Assembly: GCA_905211505.1 (NCBI GenBank)
Contig: CAJMAX010000034.1
Location: forward strand, 1 to 12,121
Origin: an uncultured bacterium
Lineage (GTDB): Bacteria > Cyanobacteriota > Vampirovibrionia > Gastranaerophilales > Gastranaerophilaceae
Direction of reading: 5' to 3'
DNA length: 12,121 nt
The position numbers and the translations under genes are program-made. This document shows positions 1-6,668 of the stretch, piece after piece. Position 1 is the stretch's first letter, and each line of letters starts with the position of its first letter. A model generated the notes under the pieces. The model was not told the origin of the DNA and searched no databases. It saw only the letters and a list, made by a program, of their open reading frames with translations.

Positions 1-150
1 TAATCGTCTCTCTTTATTATTTAAACGGAATTAAAATTTTCTCTTGTTCTCTTAATATCTCTCGTGTTTATCTAATGTTTACATATATATAAAGTATATA
101 TAAAATATCTATTTTCACTCTTTTGATTTTTTGTTACATTTATTTACAAA
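1..150. other. AT-rich non-coding stretch left of the fabZ terminator
   Basis: I see no convincing gene here. The left half carries several CTCTT/CTCTC tracts on plus (GAGAG/AAGAG on minus), and 81-110 is nearly pure A/T. Read on minus, the far left end has a purine-rich AAGAGAGA about 5 nt from the window edge. That would fit a ribosome binding site for a further leftward gene starting just outside, with this stretch as its promoter and leader. No clear -35/-10 pair could be chosen among the many TATATA strings. Confidence 0.3.
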
Positions 151-179
151 AAGAAGAGAGGATTGTCACCTCTCTTTTT
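151..179 (-). terminator. Intrinsic terminator after fabZ
   Basis: An 8-bp perfect stem, AAGAGAGG/CCTCTCTT, pairs 154-161 with 169-176 around a 7-nt loop, and extends by a G-T and A-T pairs. On the minus strand it is followed by CTTTTT, and it starts about 20 nt after the fabZ stop codon. The plus strand also has a T run after the stem, so it could act in both directions. It closes the rfaE2-lpxD-lpxC-fabZ operon. Confidence 0.8.
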
Positions 180-197
180 ACTATCATTTTAGGAAAC

Positions 198-647
198 TTA
201 TTTCAATGCAAAAGTCATATCTGCTTCTACACAAACTTTCCCATCTACTTTACCCACACCGTGAGCCTTGCAGATTGGGCCTTTAACTTTTGTAAGTTCA
301 ACTTCCATATCAAATCTATCGCCAGGTCTTACGATATTTTTGAATCTCACACCATCTACACCTGCATATAATGTTAATTTACCAGCAAATTCAGGCATTG
401 TCATCAAGATTGGAGCTGAACACTGAGCCATCGCTTCAAGCTGTAATACTCCCGGCATAATAGGATTTCCAGGGAAGTGTCCTTGGAAAAATGCTTCATT
501 CATAGTTAAATTTTTATACCCTTTAGCATATTTTCCTGATACGCATTCCGTAATTCTATCTACAAGTAGAAACGGATATCTGTGCGGTATCATTTCCATA
601 ATTTGCAGAGTATCAAAACTTAAAACTTCTTTTGTTTCTTCTGACAT
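198..647 (-). CDS. fabZ: 3-hydroxyacyl-[acyl-carrier-protein] dehydratase FabZ
   Basis: FabZ dehydrates (3R)-hydroxyacyl-ACP to trans-2-enoyl-ACP in the elongation cycle of type II fatty acid synthesis, in the cytosol. The 149-residue protein has the usual length and is a single hotdog domain. PHRYPFLLVDR lies at 21-31. The active-site segment GHFPGNPIMPG is at 56-66 with catalytic His57, followed by LQLEAMAQ with catalytic Glu71. The start is ATG at 645-647, behind AAGGAG (654-659) that abuts the lpxC stop codon; the gap to lpxC is 10 bp, so the two are co-transcribed and probably translationally linked. FabZ and LpxC compete for 3-hydroxyacyl chains (fatty acids versus lipid A), which explains the pairing. 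In Bacteroidetes the two are often fused; here they are separate. It is the last gene of its operon. Confidence 0.96.
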   Translation of the reverse strand: MSEETKEVLSFDTLQIMEMIPHRYPFLLVDRITECVSGKYAKGYKNLTMNEAFFQGHFPGNPIMPGVLQLEAMAQCSAPILMTMPEFAGKLTLYAGVDGVRFKNIVRPGDRFDMEVELTKVKGPICKAHGVGKVDGKVCVEADMTFALK

Positions 648-650
648 TTT

Positions 651-660
651 TATCTCCTTA
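651..660 (-). promoter_or_regulatory. fabZ ribosome binding site overlapping the lpxC stop
   Basis: On minus this reads TAAGGAGATA: the TAA is the lpxC stop codon and the rest is the fabZ Shine-Dalgarno sequence, 6 nt before the ATG. Ribosomes ending lpxC finish on the site that loads fabZ. The same AAGGAGATA-A-ATG pattern precedes lpxD and the pentapeptide gene. Confidence 0.8.
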
Positions 661-1476
661 TATTTCTATCAATTTATCTTTTAACATTTTTGCTACTTTT
701 ACATGAACAGCATGTCCGGCTTCTTTTGCAAGAATCTGGCAGCGCATATTCAAAGGATTAACTCCTGTCAAATATAAATCGCCAACCAAATCCAGGATTT
801 TATGTTTGATTTGCTCATTTTCAGAACGCAATTCAGTAGTATAACCGCCATCATCTGTAAATCCTACAGTATTTTCTTCAGTTACGCCTTGTGCGAATCC
901 TAACATTTGATATTTTTTCAAATCTCTATAAAAACCAAATGTTCTAGCTTCTATAATTTCATCCTTATTCTTTGGATTATAATTCACAAATCTTCTTGTA
1001 CAATCCGGATGGTCATAATTTACTGCATAAGAAATAAATAAGCTATCACTTGGCAAAATTACAAGACTAGTTTTACCATTTAAATAGTAAACCGGTTCTG
1101 AAACCGTATAATATTTTTCTTTTGAGAAAAATGATTTATCTGTACCTACAGATTTTATAGCTTCAACCCAGCCTTTTGAACTACCATCAAGAATAGGAAC
1201 TTCTTCTTCTGTCATACAAATATCTACAGAATCTACATGACAAAATGCTAAAGCTGCAGATAAATGTTCAGTAAGCATTGCTCTTGCTTTTTTAGTTCCC
1301 ATAACAACACAGTGATCAGTAGATATTACATTATCCACACTCGCAGTAAATGAATCTTTGTCTTTTACAAAATATCTTATCTGACCTGAATTAGACGGGA
1401 ACAATGTAACTTCGCACGGTTTATTTTTCATTAAACCGTTACCTGATATTTTTATTTCTTTTTTTAACGTAACCAT
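658..1476 (-). CDS. lpxC: UDP-3-O-acyl-N-acetylglucosamine deacetylase LpxC
   Basis: LpxC is the zinc-dependent deacetylase that makes the committed step of lipid A synthesis, removing acetate from UDP-3-O-acyl-GlcNAc. At 272 residues it is shorter than the E. coli enzyme (about 305) but near the short forms of other phyla. The expected active site is visible. EH at 70-71 matches the catalytic Glu and first zinc His. HKILDLVGDLYL (225-236) supplies zinc His225 and Asp229, and AGHAVH holds His255. An EEVPILDGSS segment lies at 91-100. One departure: the N-terminal GxGLHSG-type motif reads GNGLMKNK, with Met16 where His is usual. The ATG at 1474-1476 has no strong nearby Shine-Dalgarno (an AGAGG lies about 17 nt upstream). 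It starts 8 bp after the lpxD stop, so coupling to lpxD is likely. Confidence 0.95.
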   Translation of the reverse strand: MVTLKKEIKISGNGLMKNKPCEVTLFPSNSGQIRYFVKDKDSFTASVDNVISTDHCVVMGTKKARAMLTEHLSAALAFCHVDSVDICMTEEEVPILDGSSKGWVEAIKSVGTDKSFFSKEKYYTVSEPVYYLNGKTSLVILPSDSLFISYAVNYDHPDCTRRFVNYNPKNKDEIIEARTFGFYRDLKKYQMLGFAQGVTEENTVGFTDDGGYTTELRSENEQIKHKILDLVGDLYLTGVNPLNMRCQILAKEAGHAVHVKVAKMLKDKLIEI

Positions 1477-1484
1477 TCTAATGC

Positions 1485-2582
1485 CTATTCAACCTCTTGA
1501 TGTGCTTCTTCGAATGATTTTAAAATCGGTTCAAATTTTCTAAATTTCGCAAATATTTCCTGTGCATCTTTCATAGTTTTCAATTGCTTAATAAAATCTT
1601 TTCTAGGAACAGCAGGAATACCTACAATAATTGATTTTGCAGGGAATGATTTTGTTACTCCAGCTTTTGCAGTAATAATAGTATCAGAACCAATTTCAAT
1701 ATGATCAGCCAAACCTGCTTGACCGGCTATTACAACTCTATCGCCAATCACACAGCTACCAGCAATACCGACTTGAGATACGATTAAACAACCTTTTCCG
1801 ATACGGCAGTTATGACCAATCATAACAAGGTCATCTATTTTTGTATTATCACCAATTACTGTATTTTCAATTGTACCCCTGTCAATAGCAGTATTTGCAC
1901 CAATTTCAACATTATTGCCAATTACAACAGAACCAATTGAAGGAATTTTGAAAATAACTTGCTCTACATCCCCTTCTTTAATTTCTCCTTCTTTTCTTGC
2001 ATTTTCAATATTATTAGGATTTTCAGTTACAAAACTAAATCCATCTGCACCTAGAGAAACACCGTGTTGTAAAATTACATCATTACCGATTTGAACTCTA
2101 TCCCCAATATTTACACCAGGGTGGAAGAAACAATTATTACCAATTTTTACATTACTTCCAACGTATGAATTAGCTAAAATCTTTGTATTATCCCCGATAA
2201 CAGCATTTGGAGAAACCACTACATTTGGTCCAATACAAACATTTTGACCTAATTTTGCTGAAGGATCAACAACTGCTGATGGGTGAATATCCTTATTCAC
2301 TACAGGAGGAACATAGAATAAATTCAATAATTTCATCATAGCAAGTCTTGGTCTTTCAACCTCAATAGTAGTGAAACCATCAATTTGTACACCTAGTGGA
2401 ACTAATGCAGCTTTTGCTTTAGATTTAGCTAGATTCGCAATTTCTTCTTCTCCTAGTGCTAACGCTAAAGTATTTTCATCACACAACAAAGGTGGTGCAA
2501 TTTGTGTAATACTTGGGCTTGCCACTTTTGTTAGCATACCGCCTACAATTTGTGTAATTTCATCTACTGTAAATGATCTCAT
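1485..2582 (-). CDS. lpxD: UDP-3-O-(3-hydroxyacyl)glucosamine N-acyltransferase LpxD
   Basis: LpxD adds the second 3-hydroxyacyl chain, to the 2-amino group of UDP-3-O-acyl-glucosamine, using acyl-ACP. Residues 1-98 form the uridine-binding N-terminal domain, ending in LNLFY and a short PPVV link. Residues 99-325 are hexapeptide repeats of the left-handed beta-helix (for example [16 protein letters not shown], 117-132). A C-terminal helical tail follows (326-365). GADGFSF is at 178-184, and the catalytic His is most likely His257 in [11 protein letters not shown]. The protein is 365 residues against 341 in E. coli. Much of the excess is about 19 extra, charged residues between GFSF (181-184) and KIPSIG (212-217). 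The start is ATG at 2580-2582 behind AAGGAG (2589-2594). It lies 26 bp after rfaE2 and 8 bp before lpxC in one operon. Confidence 0.95.
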   Translation of the reverse strand: MRSFTVDEITQIVGGMLTKVASPSITQIAPPLLCDENTLALALGEEEIANLAKSKAKAALVPLGVQIDGFTTIEVERPRLAMMKLLNLFYVPPVVNKDIHPSAVVDPSAKLGQNVCIGPNVVVSPNAVIGDNTKILANSYVGSNVKIGNNCFFHPGVNIGDRVQIGNDVILQHGVSLGADGFSFVTENPNNIENARKEGEIKEGDVEQVIFKIPSIGSVVIGNNVEIGANTAIDRGTIENTVIGDNTKIDDLVMIGHNCRIGKGCLIVSQVGIAGSCVIGDRVVIAGQAGLADHIEIGSDTIITAKAGVTKSFPAKSIIVGIPAVPRKDFIKQLKTMKDAQEIFAKFRKFEPILKSFEEAHQEVE

Positions 2583-2608
2583 TTTTATCTCCTTATAATA
2601 AATATTTT

Positions 2609-3079
2609 CTAAGAATTTTTCATTTTATTAATTGTATTCGTTGTAGATTTACCTTCTACAAATTTTATAAATTCAACTCTTATATTATTTTTCTTCATAA
2701 CATCCGCTTCCGGCAATGTTTCCATAGTATAGTCTGCCCCTTTTGTATAAACATCAGGCTTGATTTCGTCTAACAAATCTCGCGGACTATCTTCATCAAA
2801 GAAAACAACATAATCAACACAAGCTAACGCGCACAAAACTTCTGCTCTATCCTGTTCATTGTTAATTGGCCTTGTGGGGCCTTTTATACTTCTAACAGAG
2901 TTATCTGAATTCAAAAGTACAATTGAATAATCTGCAAATGACTTTGTTTTTTGCAAATATCTTACATGTCCAACATGCAAAATATCAAAACATCCATTCG
3001 TAGCAACAACAGTTTTTCCACTCTGATGCAATTTCTGTATAAAATCAGCTACATTTTCTCTGCTAAGAAGTTGTCCCAT
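2609..3079 (-). CDS. rfaE2: D-glycero-beta-D-manno-heptose 1-phosphate adenylyltransferase (RfaE2-type)
   Basis: This is a 156-residue nucleotidyltransferase matching the C-terminal half of HldE. That family joins heptose 1-phosphate to ATP-derived AMP, giving ADP-heptose for the LPS inner core. The family signature is complete: [16 protein letters not shown] at 27-42 with the HxGH motif (His35, His38), [17 protein letters not shown] at 66-82, KGADY at 113-117 and GKSTTNTI at 143-150. No sugar kinase domain is fused to it, so the heptose-7-phosphate kinase must be encoded elsewhere. Glycerol-phosphate cytidylyltransferase-like enzymes share the fold, but the KGPTRP and GKSTT segments favour RfaE2. 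The ATG has AGAGGG (3087-3092) 7 nt upstream and a TATAAT box just beyond, making this the first gene of the envelope operon with lpxD, lpxC and fabZ. Confidence 0.9.
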   Translation of the reverse strand: MGQLLSRENVADFIQKLHQSGKTVVATNGCFDILHVGHVRYLQKTKSFADYSIVLLNSDNSVRSIKGPTRPINNEQDRAEVLCALACVDYVVFFDEDSPRDLLDEIKPDVYTKGADYTMETLPEADVMKKNNIRVEFIKFVEGKSTTNTINKMKNS

Positions 3080-3086
3080 AAATATA

Positions 3087-3107
3087 CCCTCTAACTATTT
3101 GATTATA
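3087..3107 (-). promoter_or_regulatory. Promoter -10 box and RBS of the rfaE2-lpxD-lpxC-fabZ operon
   Basis: On minus, a perfect TATAAT occupies 3102-3107, and an AGAGGG Shine-Dalgarno occupies 3087-3092. A start site near 3095 would give a leader of about 16 nt. The -35 position at 17-bp spacing reads GGGATT, which is poor, so the box stands on the -10 alone. It lies downstream of a terminator-like hairpin, as expected for a new transcription unit. Confidence 0.55.
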
Positions 3108-3150
3108 CATAAAAAGAGCCAAAAAATCCCCAAATTTAACAAAAAGTAAT

Positions 3151-3177
3151 AAAAAGCACGATTCTCAAAAAGAATCG
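3151..3177 (-). terminator. Intrinsic terminator between the asd unit and rfaE2
   Basis: A 7-bp perfect stem, CGATTCT (3159-3165) with AGAATCG (3171-3177), has a 5-nt loop. On minus it is followed by TGC and then a run of five T (3151-3155), with a second T run further on. It begins about 28 nt after the stop of the small ORF at 3205-3438. It probably ends the leftward transcript coming from dapB/asd. Confidence 0.6.
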
Positions 3178-3204
3178 CACATCTTATTATTCTAAATAAC
3201 AATA

Positions 3205-3438
3205 CTACACATCCATAGAAAATTTACGTTCAGTTGATACTTTTGTTTCCGGATTTACAAAACCTTTCAATGATTTAGGAATTTTCCTAAATACACGAGC
3301 CGTACGCTGATTATCTATGTTCGCAAGGCTTAATCTTTCTTTTACCAGAGTTGCTGCCATTTGACTAGTAGGCTTATTAAACTTTTGCTCTGTACACCCC
3401 GTAGCCCAAGGAGTAATTATCAATTTTGAAATATCCAA
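3205..3438 (-). CDS. Small hypothetical protein downstream of asd
   Basis: I do not recognise this ORF. With the TTG start at 3436-3438 it gives 77 residues, beginning (M)DISKLIITPW and ending KFSMDV. It is rich in Lys, Arg, Ser and Thr, with one Cys and no membrane segment or signal peptide. The TTG is preferred because AAGAGG (3449-3454) lies 10 nt upstream. A longer reading from a TTG at 3495 would overlap the end of asd by 20 bp and add a Phe/Tyr-rich stretch without a ribosome site. It follows asd by 37 bp and is followed by a hairpin terminator, so it would be co-transcribed with asd. Support is only the open frame, the ribosome site and the position. It could also be a remnant of a longer gene or untranslated 3' sequence. 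Confidence 0.45.
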   Translation of the reverse strand: MDISKLIITPWATGCTEQKFNKPTSQMAATLVKERLSLANIDNQRTARVFRKIPKSLKGFVNPETKVSTERKFSMDV

Positions 3439-3448
3439 TTTTACTGAA

Positions 3449-3454
3449 CCTCTT
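3449..3454 (-). promoter_or_regulatory. Ribosome binding site selecting the TTG start of the small ORF
   Basis: AAGAGG on minus lies 10 nt before the TTG at 3436-3438. It is inside the frame as extended upstream, so it argues for the shorter protein. Confidence 0.4.
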
Positions 3455-3475
3455 GAAATCAAAAAATAAAACCTA

Positions 3476-4495
3476 TTAGTAAAGTTCCATTTCAATAACT
3501 TTTTTACATAACCTTACAGTATTTAAAGCAGCACCAATCCTAATATTATCAGCAACGCACCATAATGAAATACCATTATCAAAAGCTAAATTTTTTCTAA
3601 TTCTGCCCACAAAAACAGGGTCCACACCAGAAGCATCCCGGGTTGTAGGATATTCAAAATTTTCAGGATTATCAAGAACTTCAATACCAAATGAATTTTT
3701 CATAATTTCACGAACTTCATCCGGAGTAACAGTTTTTTCAAATTCAATATCAACAGCTTCTGAATGCCCATTATATACAGGAACCCGAGCTGCAGTACAT
3801 GAAATTGGCAAGTCTGCAGGAAGATGAAGAATTTTCTTTGTCTCATTTGCGACTTTCATTTCTTCTTTTGTATAACCATTATCACAGAACACATCAATTT
3901 GAGGAATTACATTAAATGAAATCGGTTTTTTAAACGCCTCATTATTAAAATCTTTTCCCTCAAGAGTTGCTTTGGTATTTTCGGTTAATTCATTAATTGC
4001 TTTTAAACCTGCACCAGAAACAGCTTGATATGTTGAAACAAGTAATCTTTTAATTCCAAATTTTTCATGCAAAGGTTTTAAAACAAGCATTAATTGAGAA
4101 GTAGAACAATTTGGATTTGCAATAATTCCTTTATGTTTTCTCAAATCTTCATCATTCACATAAGCAATAACTAAAGGAACATCTTCATCCATCCTAAAAG
4201 CTGAAGAATTGTCAATTAATACTCCACCACGTTTCACAATTTCAGGTGCAAATTTTTGAGAAGTAGAACCACCGGCAGAAGCCAATACAATATTAACACC
4301 GTCAAAACTTTCAGGGGTAGCTTCTTCCACTATGTATTCATTACCTTGAAATTGTATTTTTGTTCCTGCACTTTTTGCACTTGATAAAAATTTAATTGAA
4401 CCAAAATCAACTTTCAATTCATCTATAATCTTTGTAATTTCTCTTCCTACAACACCTGTAGCACCTAAAATTGCAATATTTGCCTTTTGTTTCAT
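3476..4495 (-). CDS. asd: Aspartate-semialdehyde dehydrogenase
   Basis: Asd reduces aspartyl-4-phosphate to aspartate 4-semialdehyde with NADPH, the branch point to lysine/diaminopimelate, threonine and methionine. The 339-residue protein starts with a Rossmann glycine motif, GATGVVG (11-17). SSAFRM (97-102) is the phosphate-binding region. The nucleophile Cys130 lies in NPNCSTSQ, a QAVSGAG segment is at 157-163, and RVPVYNGHSEAV (237-248) holds the catalytic-base His244. One oddity: the usual PEVN after the SSAFR segment reads AYVN (111-114). The start chosen is ATG at 4493-4495, with AAGGAAG (4505-4511) at good spacing. A TTG 6 bp upstream is too close to that site. It is 118 bp downstream of dapB, the other lysine-pathway gene here, and may have its own promoter in that gap. 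Confidence 0.95.
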   Translation of the reverse strand: MKQKANIAILGATGVVGREITKIIDELKVDFGSIKFLSSAKSAGTKIQFQGNEYIVEEATPESFDGVNIVLASAGGSTSQKFAPEIVKRGGVLIDNSSAFRMDEDVPLVIAYVNDEDLRKHKGIIANPNCSTSQLMLVLKPLHEKFGIKRLLVSTYQAVSGAGLKAINELTENTKATLEGKDFNNEAFKKPISFNVIPQIDVFCDNGYTKEEMKVANETKKILHLPADLPISCTAARVPVYNGHSEAVDIEFEKTVTPDEVREIMKNSFGIEVLDNPENFEYPTTRDASGVDPVFVGRIRKNLAFDNGISLWCVADNIRIGAALNTVRLCKKVIEMELY

Positions 4496-4504
4496 GTTCA
4501 ATAA

Positions 4505-4511
4505 CTTCCTT
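4505..4511 (-). promoter_or_regulatory. asd ribosome binding site
   Basis: AAGGAAG lies 9 nt before the ATG at 4495 but only 3 nt before an in-frame TTG at 4501. The site therefore decides for the ATG, giving 339 rather than 341 residues. Confidence 0.7.
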
Positions 4512-4543
4512 TTTTATGTGTACAAATCAATGATACTACAATA

Positions 4544-4572
4544 ATAACATCATTACAGTAATAAGTACTCAA
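4544..4572 (-). promoter_or_regulatory. Candidate asd promoter
   Basis: On minus, TTGAGT (4567-4572) and TGTTAT (4544-4549) are 17 bp apart in the dapB-asd gap. Each matches the consensus at four of six bases. The region is so AT-rich that chance matches are likely, and read-through from dapB is equally possible. Confidence 0.3.
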
Positions 4573-4613
4573 AATTAAAATATCTTAATTATTATAAAAA
4601 CTGATTACCTAAT

Positions 4614-5363
4614 CTACTCCATTATGTTTTCCAAACCGTAGATAAAATCTTTATTATTATGGACATGTTTAATTGCCATTAAAACACCAGGCATATAACA
4701 TTTTCTATCAGTTGAGTCATGACGGATTGACAGAGTCTGCCCGAAAGAACCAAATAAAACTTCTTGAGAAGCCATATAACCAGGCATTCTAACAGAATGA
4801 ATTTGAATATCAGAATATGATGTCCCGCCCCTGGAACCTTCAATAGTTTCGGCTTCTACACAATTTCCACATTTAAAAGACTGCTTTGCTTCTGACATCA
4901 TCAATGCCGTTTTAATCGCTGTACCTGATGGAGCGTCTTTTTTCTGGTTATGATGATATTCAATAATCTCAGCATTATCAAAATATTTTGCAGCCATTTT
5001 TGCAAATTGCATCATTAATACTGCACCAGTTGAAAAGTTAGGAGCAATAATGCAACCTGATTTATATTCTGAAGAAAGTTTTTGCAAATACGCAATTTCT
5101 TCATCTTTCAAACCTGTTGTTCCTATGACAATATTAATACCATTTTTCAAACAGTATTTCGCATTCTCATATATTGAAGCAGGCTGCGTAAAATCAACAA
5201 GAACATCTATTTCGCAATAACTTTTTGCTTCCTCAATTGTTTTATATCCATCTCCTTTTATATCAATTTTGGCAACAAGAGACATTAGAGAATCAGATTC
5301 TACAGCTTCACACACAGTTTTTCCCATTTTGCCATTAGCACCGCAAACAGCTACTTTTATCAT
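4614..5363 (-). CDS. dapB: 4-hydroxy-tetrahydrodipicolinate reductase
   Basis: DapB reduces 4-hydroxy-tetrahydrodipicolinate with NAD(P)H on the way to diaminopimelate and lysine, feeding both protein and peptidoglycan synthesis. The 249-residue protein is slightly shorter than E. coli DapB (273). CGANGKMG (7-14) is the dinucleotide loop; GTTG (81-84) and APNFSTG (107-113) follow. EYHHNQKKDAPSGTA (135-149) carries the catalytic pair His137 and Lys141 and the substrate-binding SGT. The segment from QEVLFGSFGQ (200-209) through RHDSTDR to CYMPGVL resembles cyanobacterial DapB rather than the proteobacterial type, a useful hint to the host. The ATG at 5361-5363 follows AAAGGAG (5371-5377) by 7 nt. 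A hairpin or inverted repeat and a candidate promoter lie in the 109 bp upstream. Confidence 0.96.
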   Translation of the reverse strand: MIKVAVCGANGKMGKTVCEAVESDSLMSLVAKIDIKGDGYKTIEEAKSYCEIDVLVDFTQPASIYENAKYCLKNGINIVIGTTGLKDEEIAYLQKLSSEYKSGCIIAPNFSTGAVLMMQFAKMAAKYFDNAEIIEYHHNQKKDAPSGTAIKTALMMSEAKQSFKCGNCVEAETIEGSRGGTSYSDIQIHSVRMPGYMASQEVLFGSFGQTLSIRHDSTDRKCYMPGVLMAIKHVHNNKDFIYGLENIME

Positions 5364-5388
5364 AAATTTTCTCCTTTATCGTTTGGTT

Positions 5389-5417
5389 ATAATAAATATT
5401 AGATTCTCCAAGTTCAC
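5389..5417 (-). promoter_or_regulatory. Candidate dapB promoter
   Basis: On minus, TATTAT (5389-5394) matches TATAAT at five of six bases and is 17 bp from GTGAAC (5412-5417), a weak -35. A start near 5382 would give a leader of about 19 nt, in line with other genes here. The spacer coincides exactly with the right arm of the inverted repeat at 5400-5444. Confidence 0.4.
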
Positions 5418-5444
5418 ATATTTTAGCCGGAATTGAAGAATCTA
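5400..5444 (-). repeat. 12-bp inverted repeat / hairpin upstream of dapB
   Basis: On minus, TAGATTCTTCAA (5444-5433) can pair with TTGGAGAATCTA (5411-5400), giving twelve pairs with one G-U and a 21-nt loop. It lies 28 nt after the pentapeptide gene and 36 bp before the dapB start. It is followed by ATATTTATTAT rather than a clean T run, so it is a weak terminator at best. It could instead be an operator over the dapB promoter or an mRNA-processing or stability hairpin. The structure is seen; the role is not. Confidence 0.6.
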
Positions 5445-5472
5445 ACATTTATAAGCTAATTAAAATTTTAGT

Positions 5473-6003
5473 TTAATAATCTCCAATTGATGAATCATCA
5501 TCATCTTTCAGAGCTGACAAATCATCTTTACAATTTGCATCAAACTCTTCAGGCATCATATCATCATCTGGCCACACTGTATCACTATCATATCTTGCTG
5601 AAGCCAAATTTTCAGATGCAGATAAATCAGAACTTGTTAATACTGTTTCTGATAACACACAACCGGCCATATCACAGTCCGTAAAATTACAATATGTCAT
5701 TTGTGCATAACTGCAATCTGCGCCTGTCAACAAACTTTCGGTAAAATCACATTCTATAACATGTGCTCTTGTAAAATCAACAGAAGTTAAATCTGCCCCT
5801 GTGAAATTCACTAATGCTAAACTACAATCTGCAAATGAACTTGAATTCAAATCAACATCTGAAAAATCTACTTCCCTCAATGTCATATTTGAAAAATCCA
5901 CTTCGCTTAAATCAATATCATCTCTATCCCTTTTCCATTCATTAAATTTTTCGGGGTTACGTTCTAATAAAGATAATAATTCCTCTTTGGTATAGTCTAA
6001 CAT
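5473..6003 (-). CDS. Pentapeptide-repeat protein with acidic C-terminal tail
   Basis: The 176-residue protein has no assigned reaction. Residues 1-28 are a charged helical lead (YTKEELLSLLERNPEKFNEW). From about 31 to 135 there is a run of A(D/N)LXX-type pentapeptide repeats, many with Phe at the centre (VDFSN, VDFSD, VNFTG, VDFTR, CDFTE, CNFTD). Such repeats fold as a right-handed quadrilateral beta-helix. A YDSDTVWPDD segment (138-147) resembles the end of many cyanobacterial pentapeptide proteins. The tail to 176 is strongly acidic (several Asp/Glu runs). Cysteines are frequent in the repeats. There is no signal peptide, so it is probably cytosolic. Some family members mimic DNA and bind gyrase, but nothing here proves that. 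ATG follows AAGGAG (6010-6015). It lies 32 bp after the LuxR-type regulator, so it is probably the last gene of that operon. Confidence 0.85.
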   Translation of the reverse strand: MLDYTKEELLSLLERNPEKFNEWKRDRDDIDLSEVDFSNMTLREVDFSDVDLNSSSFADCSLALVNFTGADLTSVDFTRAHVIECDFTESLLTGADCSYAQMTYCNFTDCDMAGCVLSETVLTSSDLSASENLASARYDSDTVWPDDDMMPEEFDANCKDDLSALKDDDDSSIGDY

Positions 6004-6035
6004 TCTTATCTCCTTAAATCTTAAATATATATCTA

Positions 6036-6662
6036 TTATTCTACTAAATTCATTTGCATTGCAATCAACACAGCCTGGGTCCTATTAGCAACATTTAATT
6101 TTTTAAAAATACTGTTCATATGACTTTTTACAGTCACTTCACTCAATACAAGTTTTTGCGCAATGGATTTGTTGCTTTCTCCCTGCGTAACTAATAATAA
6201 AACATCTTTTTCCCTCTTAGTCAAGGAGTTAAAATTACTAACTTGATTAATTGTAACATTTTGAACAAAGTCAGCATTATTGGATGTTTTTTTGGTTCTT
6301 CTTAAAACCGCTTCAATCCTTGCCAGCAGATTTGGCAATATAAACGGTTTTACAATATAATCATCAGCTCCAATTTTCAATCCGGATACCATTTTTTGGT
6401 CTTCACCAACTGCAGTGACCATTATTACCGGCATATCTGCAGTTAGAGGATTTTTTCTTATTGCCTTCAAAGCATCCCAACCATTCATATTTGGCATCAT
6501 TACATCAAGCAAAACAAGATCAAACTTCGGATTATTTTCTAAAAGTTTTAACGCTTGCACCCCGTCAGTAACACAGGTCAAATCATAACCATAAAAAGGA
6601 AGGACATCCTCTAAATATTTTGGATTATCATCAACTAATAAAATCTTAGTTAATTCAGGCAT
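6036..6662 (-). CDS. Response regulator, receiver plus LuxR-type HTH (second of pair)
   Basis: A 208-residue two-domain regulator. The receiver (about 4-122) has acidic residues Asp11/Asp12, phospho-acceptor Asp53 in LLDVMMPNMNG, switch Thr83 and Lys105 in VKPF, so it looks able to take phosphate. The receiver itself resembles OmpR/PatA-type receivers (ADDYIVKPF). After a polar linker (123-145) comes a LuxR/GerE HTH, with LTKREKDVLLLV at 147-158 and VKSHMNSIFKKL at 178-189. That is an unusual pairing compared with the NarL-type neighbour. The start chosen is ATG at 6660-6662 behind AAGGTG (6669-6674); an in-frame GTG lies inside that ribosome site and is not credible. It is 19 bp downstream of the first regulator. 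No kinase is encoded nearby, so both are orphans here. Confidence 0.92.
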   Translation of the reverse strand: MPELTKILLVDDNPKYLEDVLPFYGYDLTCVTDGVQALKLLENNPKFDLVLLDVMMPNMNGWDALKAIRKNPLTADMPVIMVTAVGEDQKMVSGLKIGADDYIVKPFILPNLLARIEAVLRRTKKTSNNADFVQNVTINQVSNFNSLTKREKDVLLLVTQGESNKSIAQKLVLSEVTVKSHMNSIFKKLNVANRTQAVLIAMQMNLVE

Positions 6663-6668
6663 ATACAA

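Noticed and set aside
123..371. Open frame on plus over the fabZ end and terminator
   Set aside because: It is antisense to the well-supported fabZ, runs through the terminator, and its product is low-complexity and matches nothing.
3205..3495. Longer 96-residue reading of the small ORF
   Set aside because: It begins with a TTG inside asd without a ribosome site; the AAGAGG at 3449-3454 favours the shorter form.
4570..4590. Inverted repeat AATTAA...TTAATT after dapB as a terminator
   Set aside because: Only a 6-bp all-A/T stem in an AT-rich gap with no following T run; too weak to support.
4496..5472. Lysine riboswitch upstream of asd or dapB
   Set aside because: The gaps are about 110-118 bp, smaller than the lysine aptamer, and no conserved aptamer pairing was seen.
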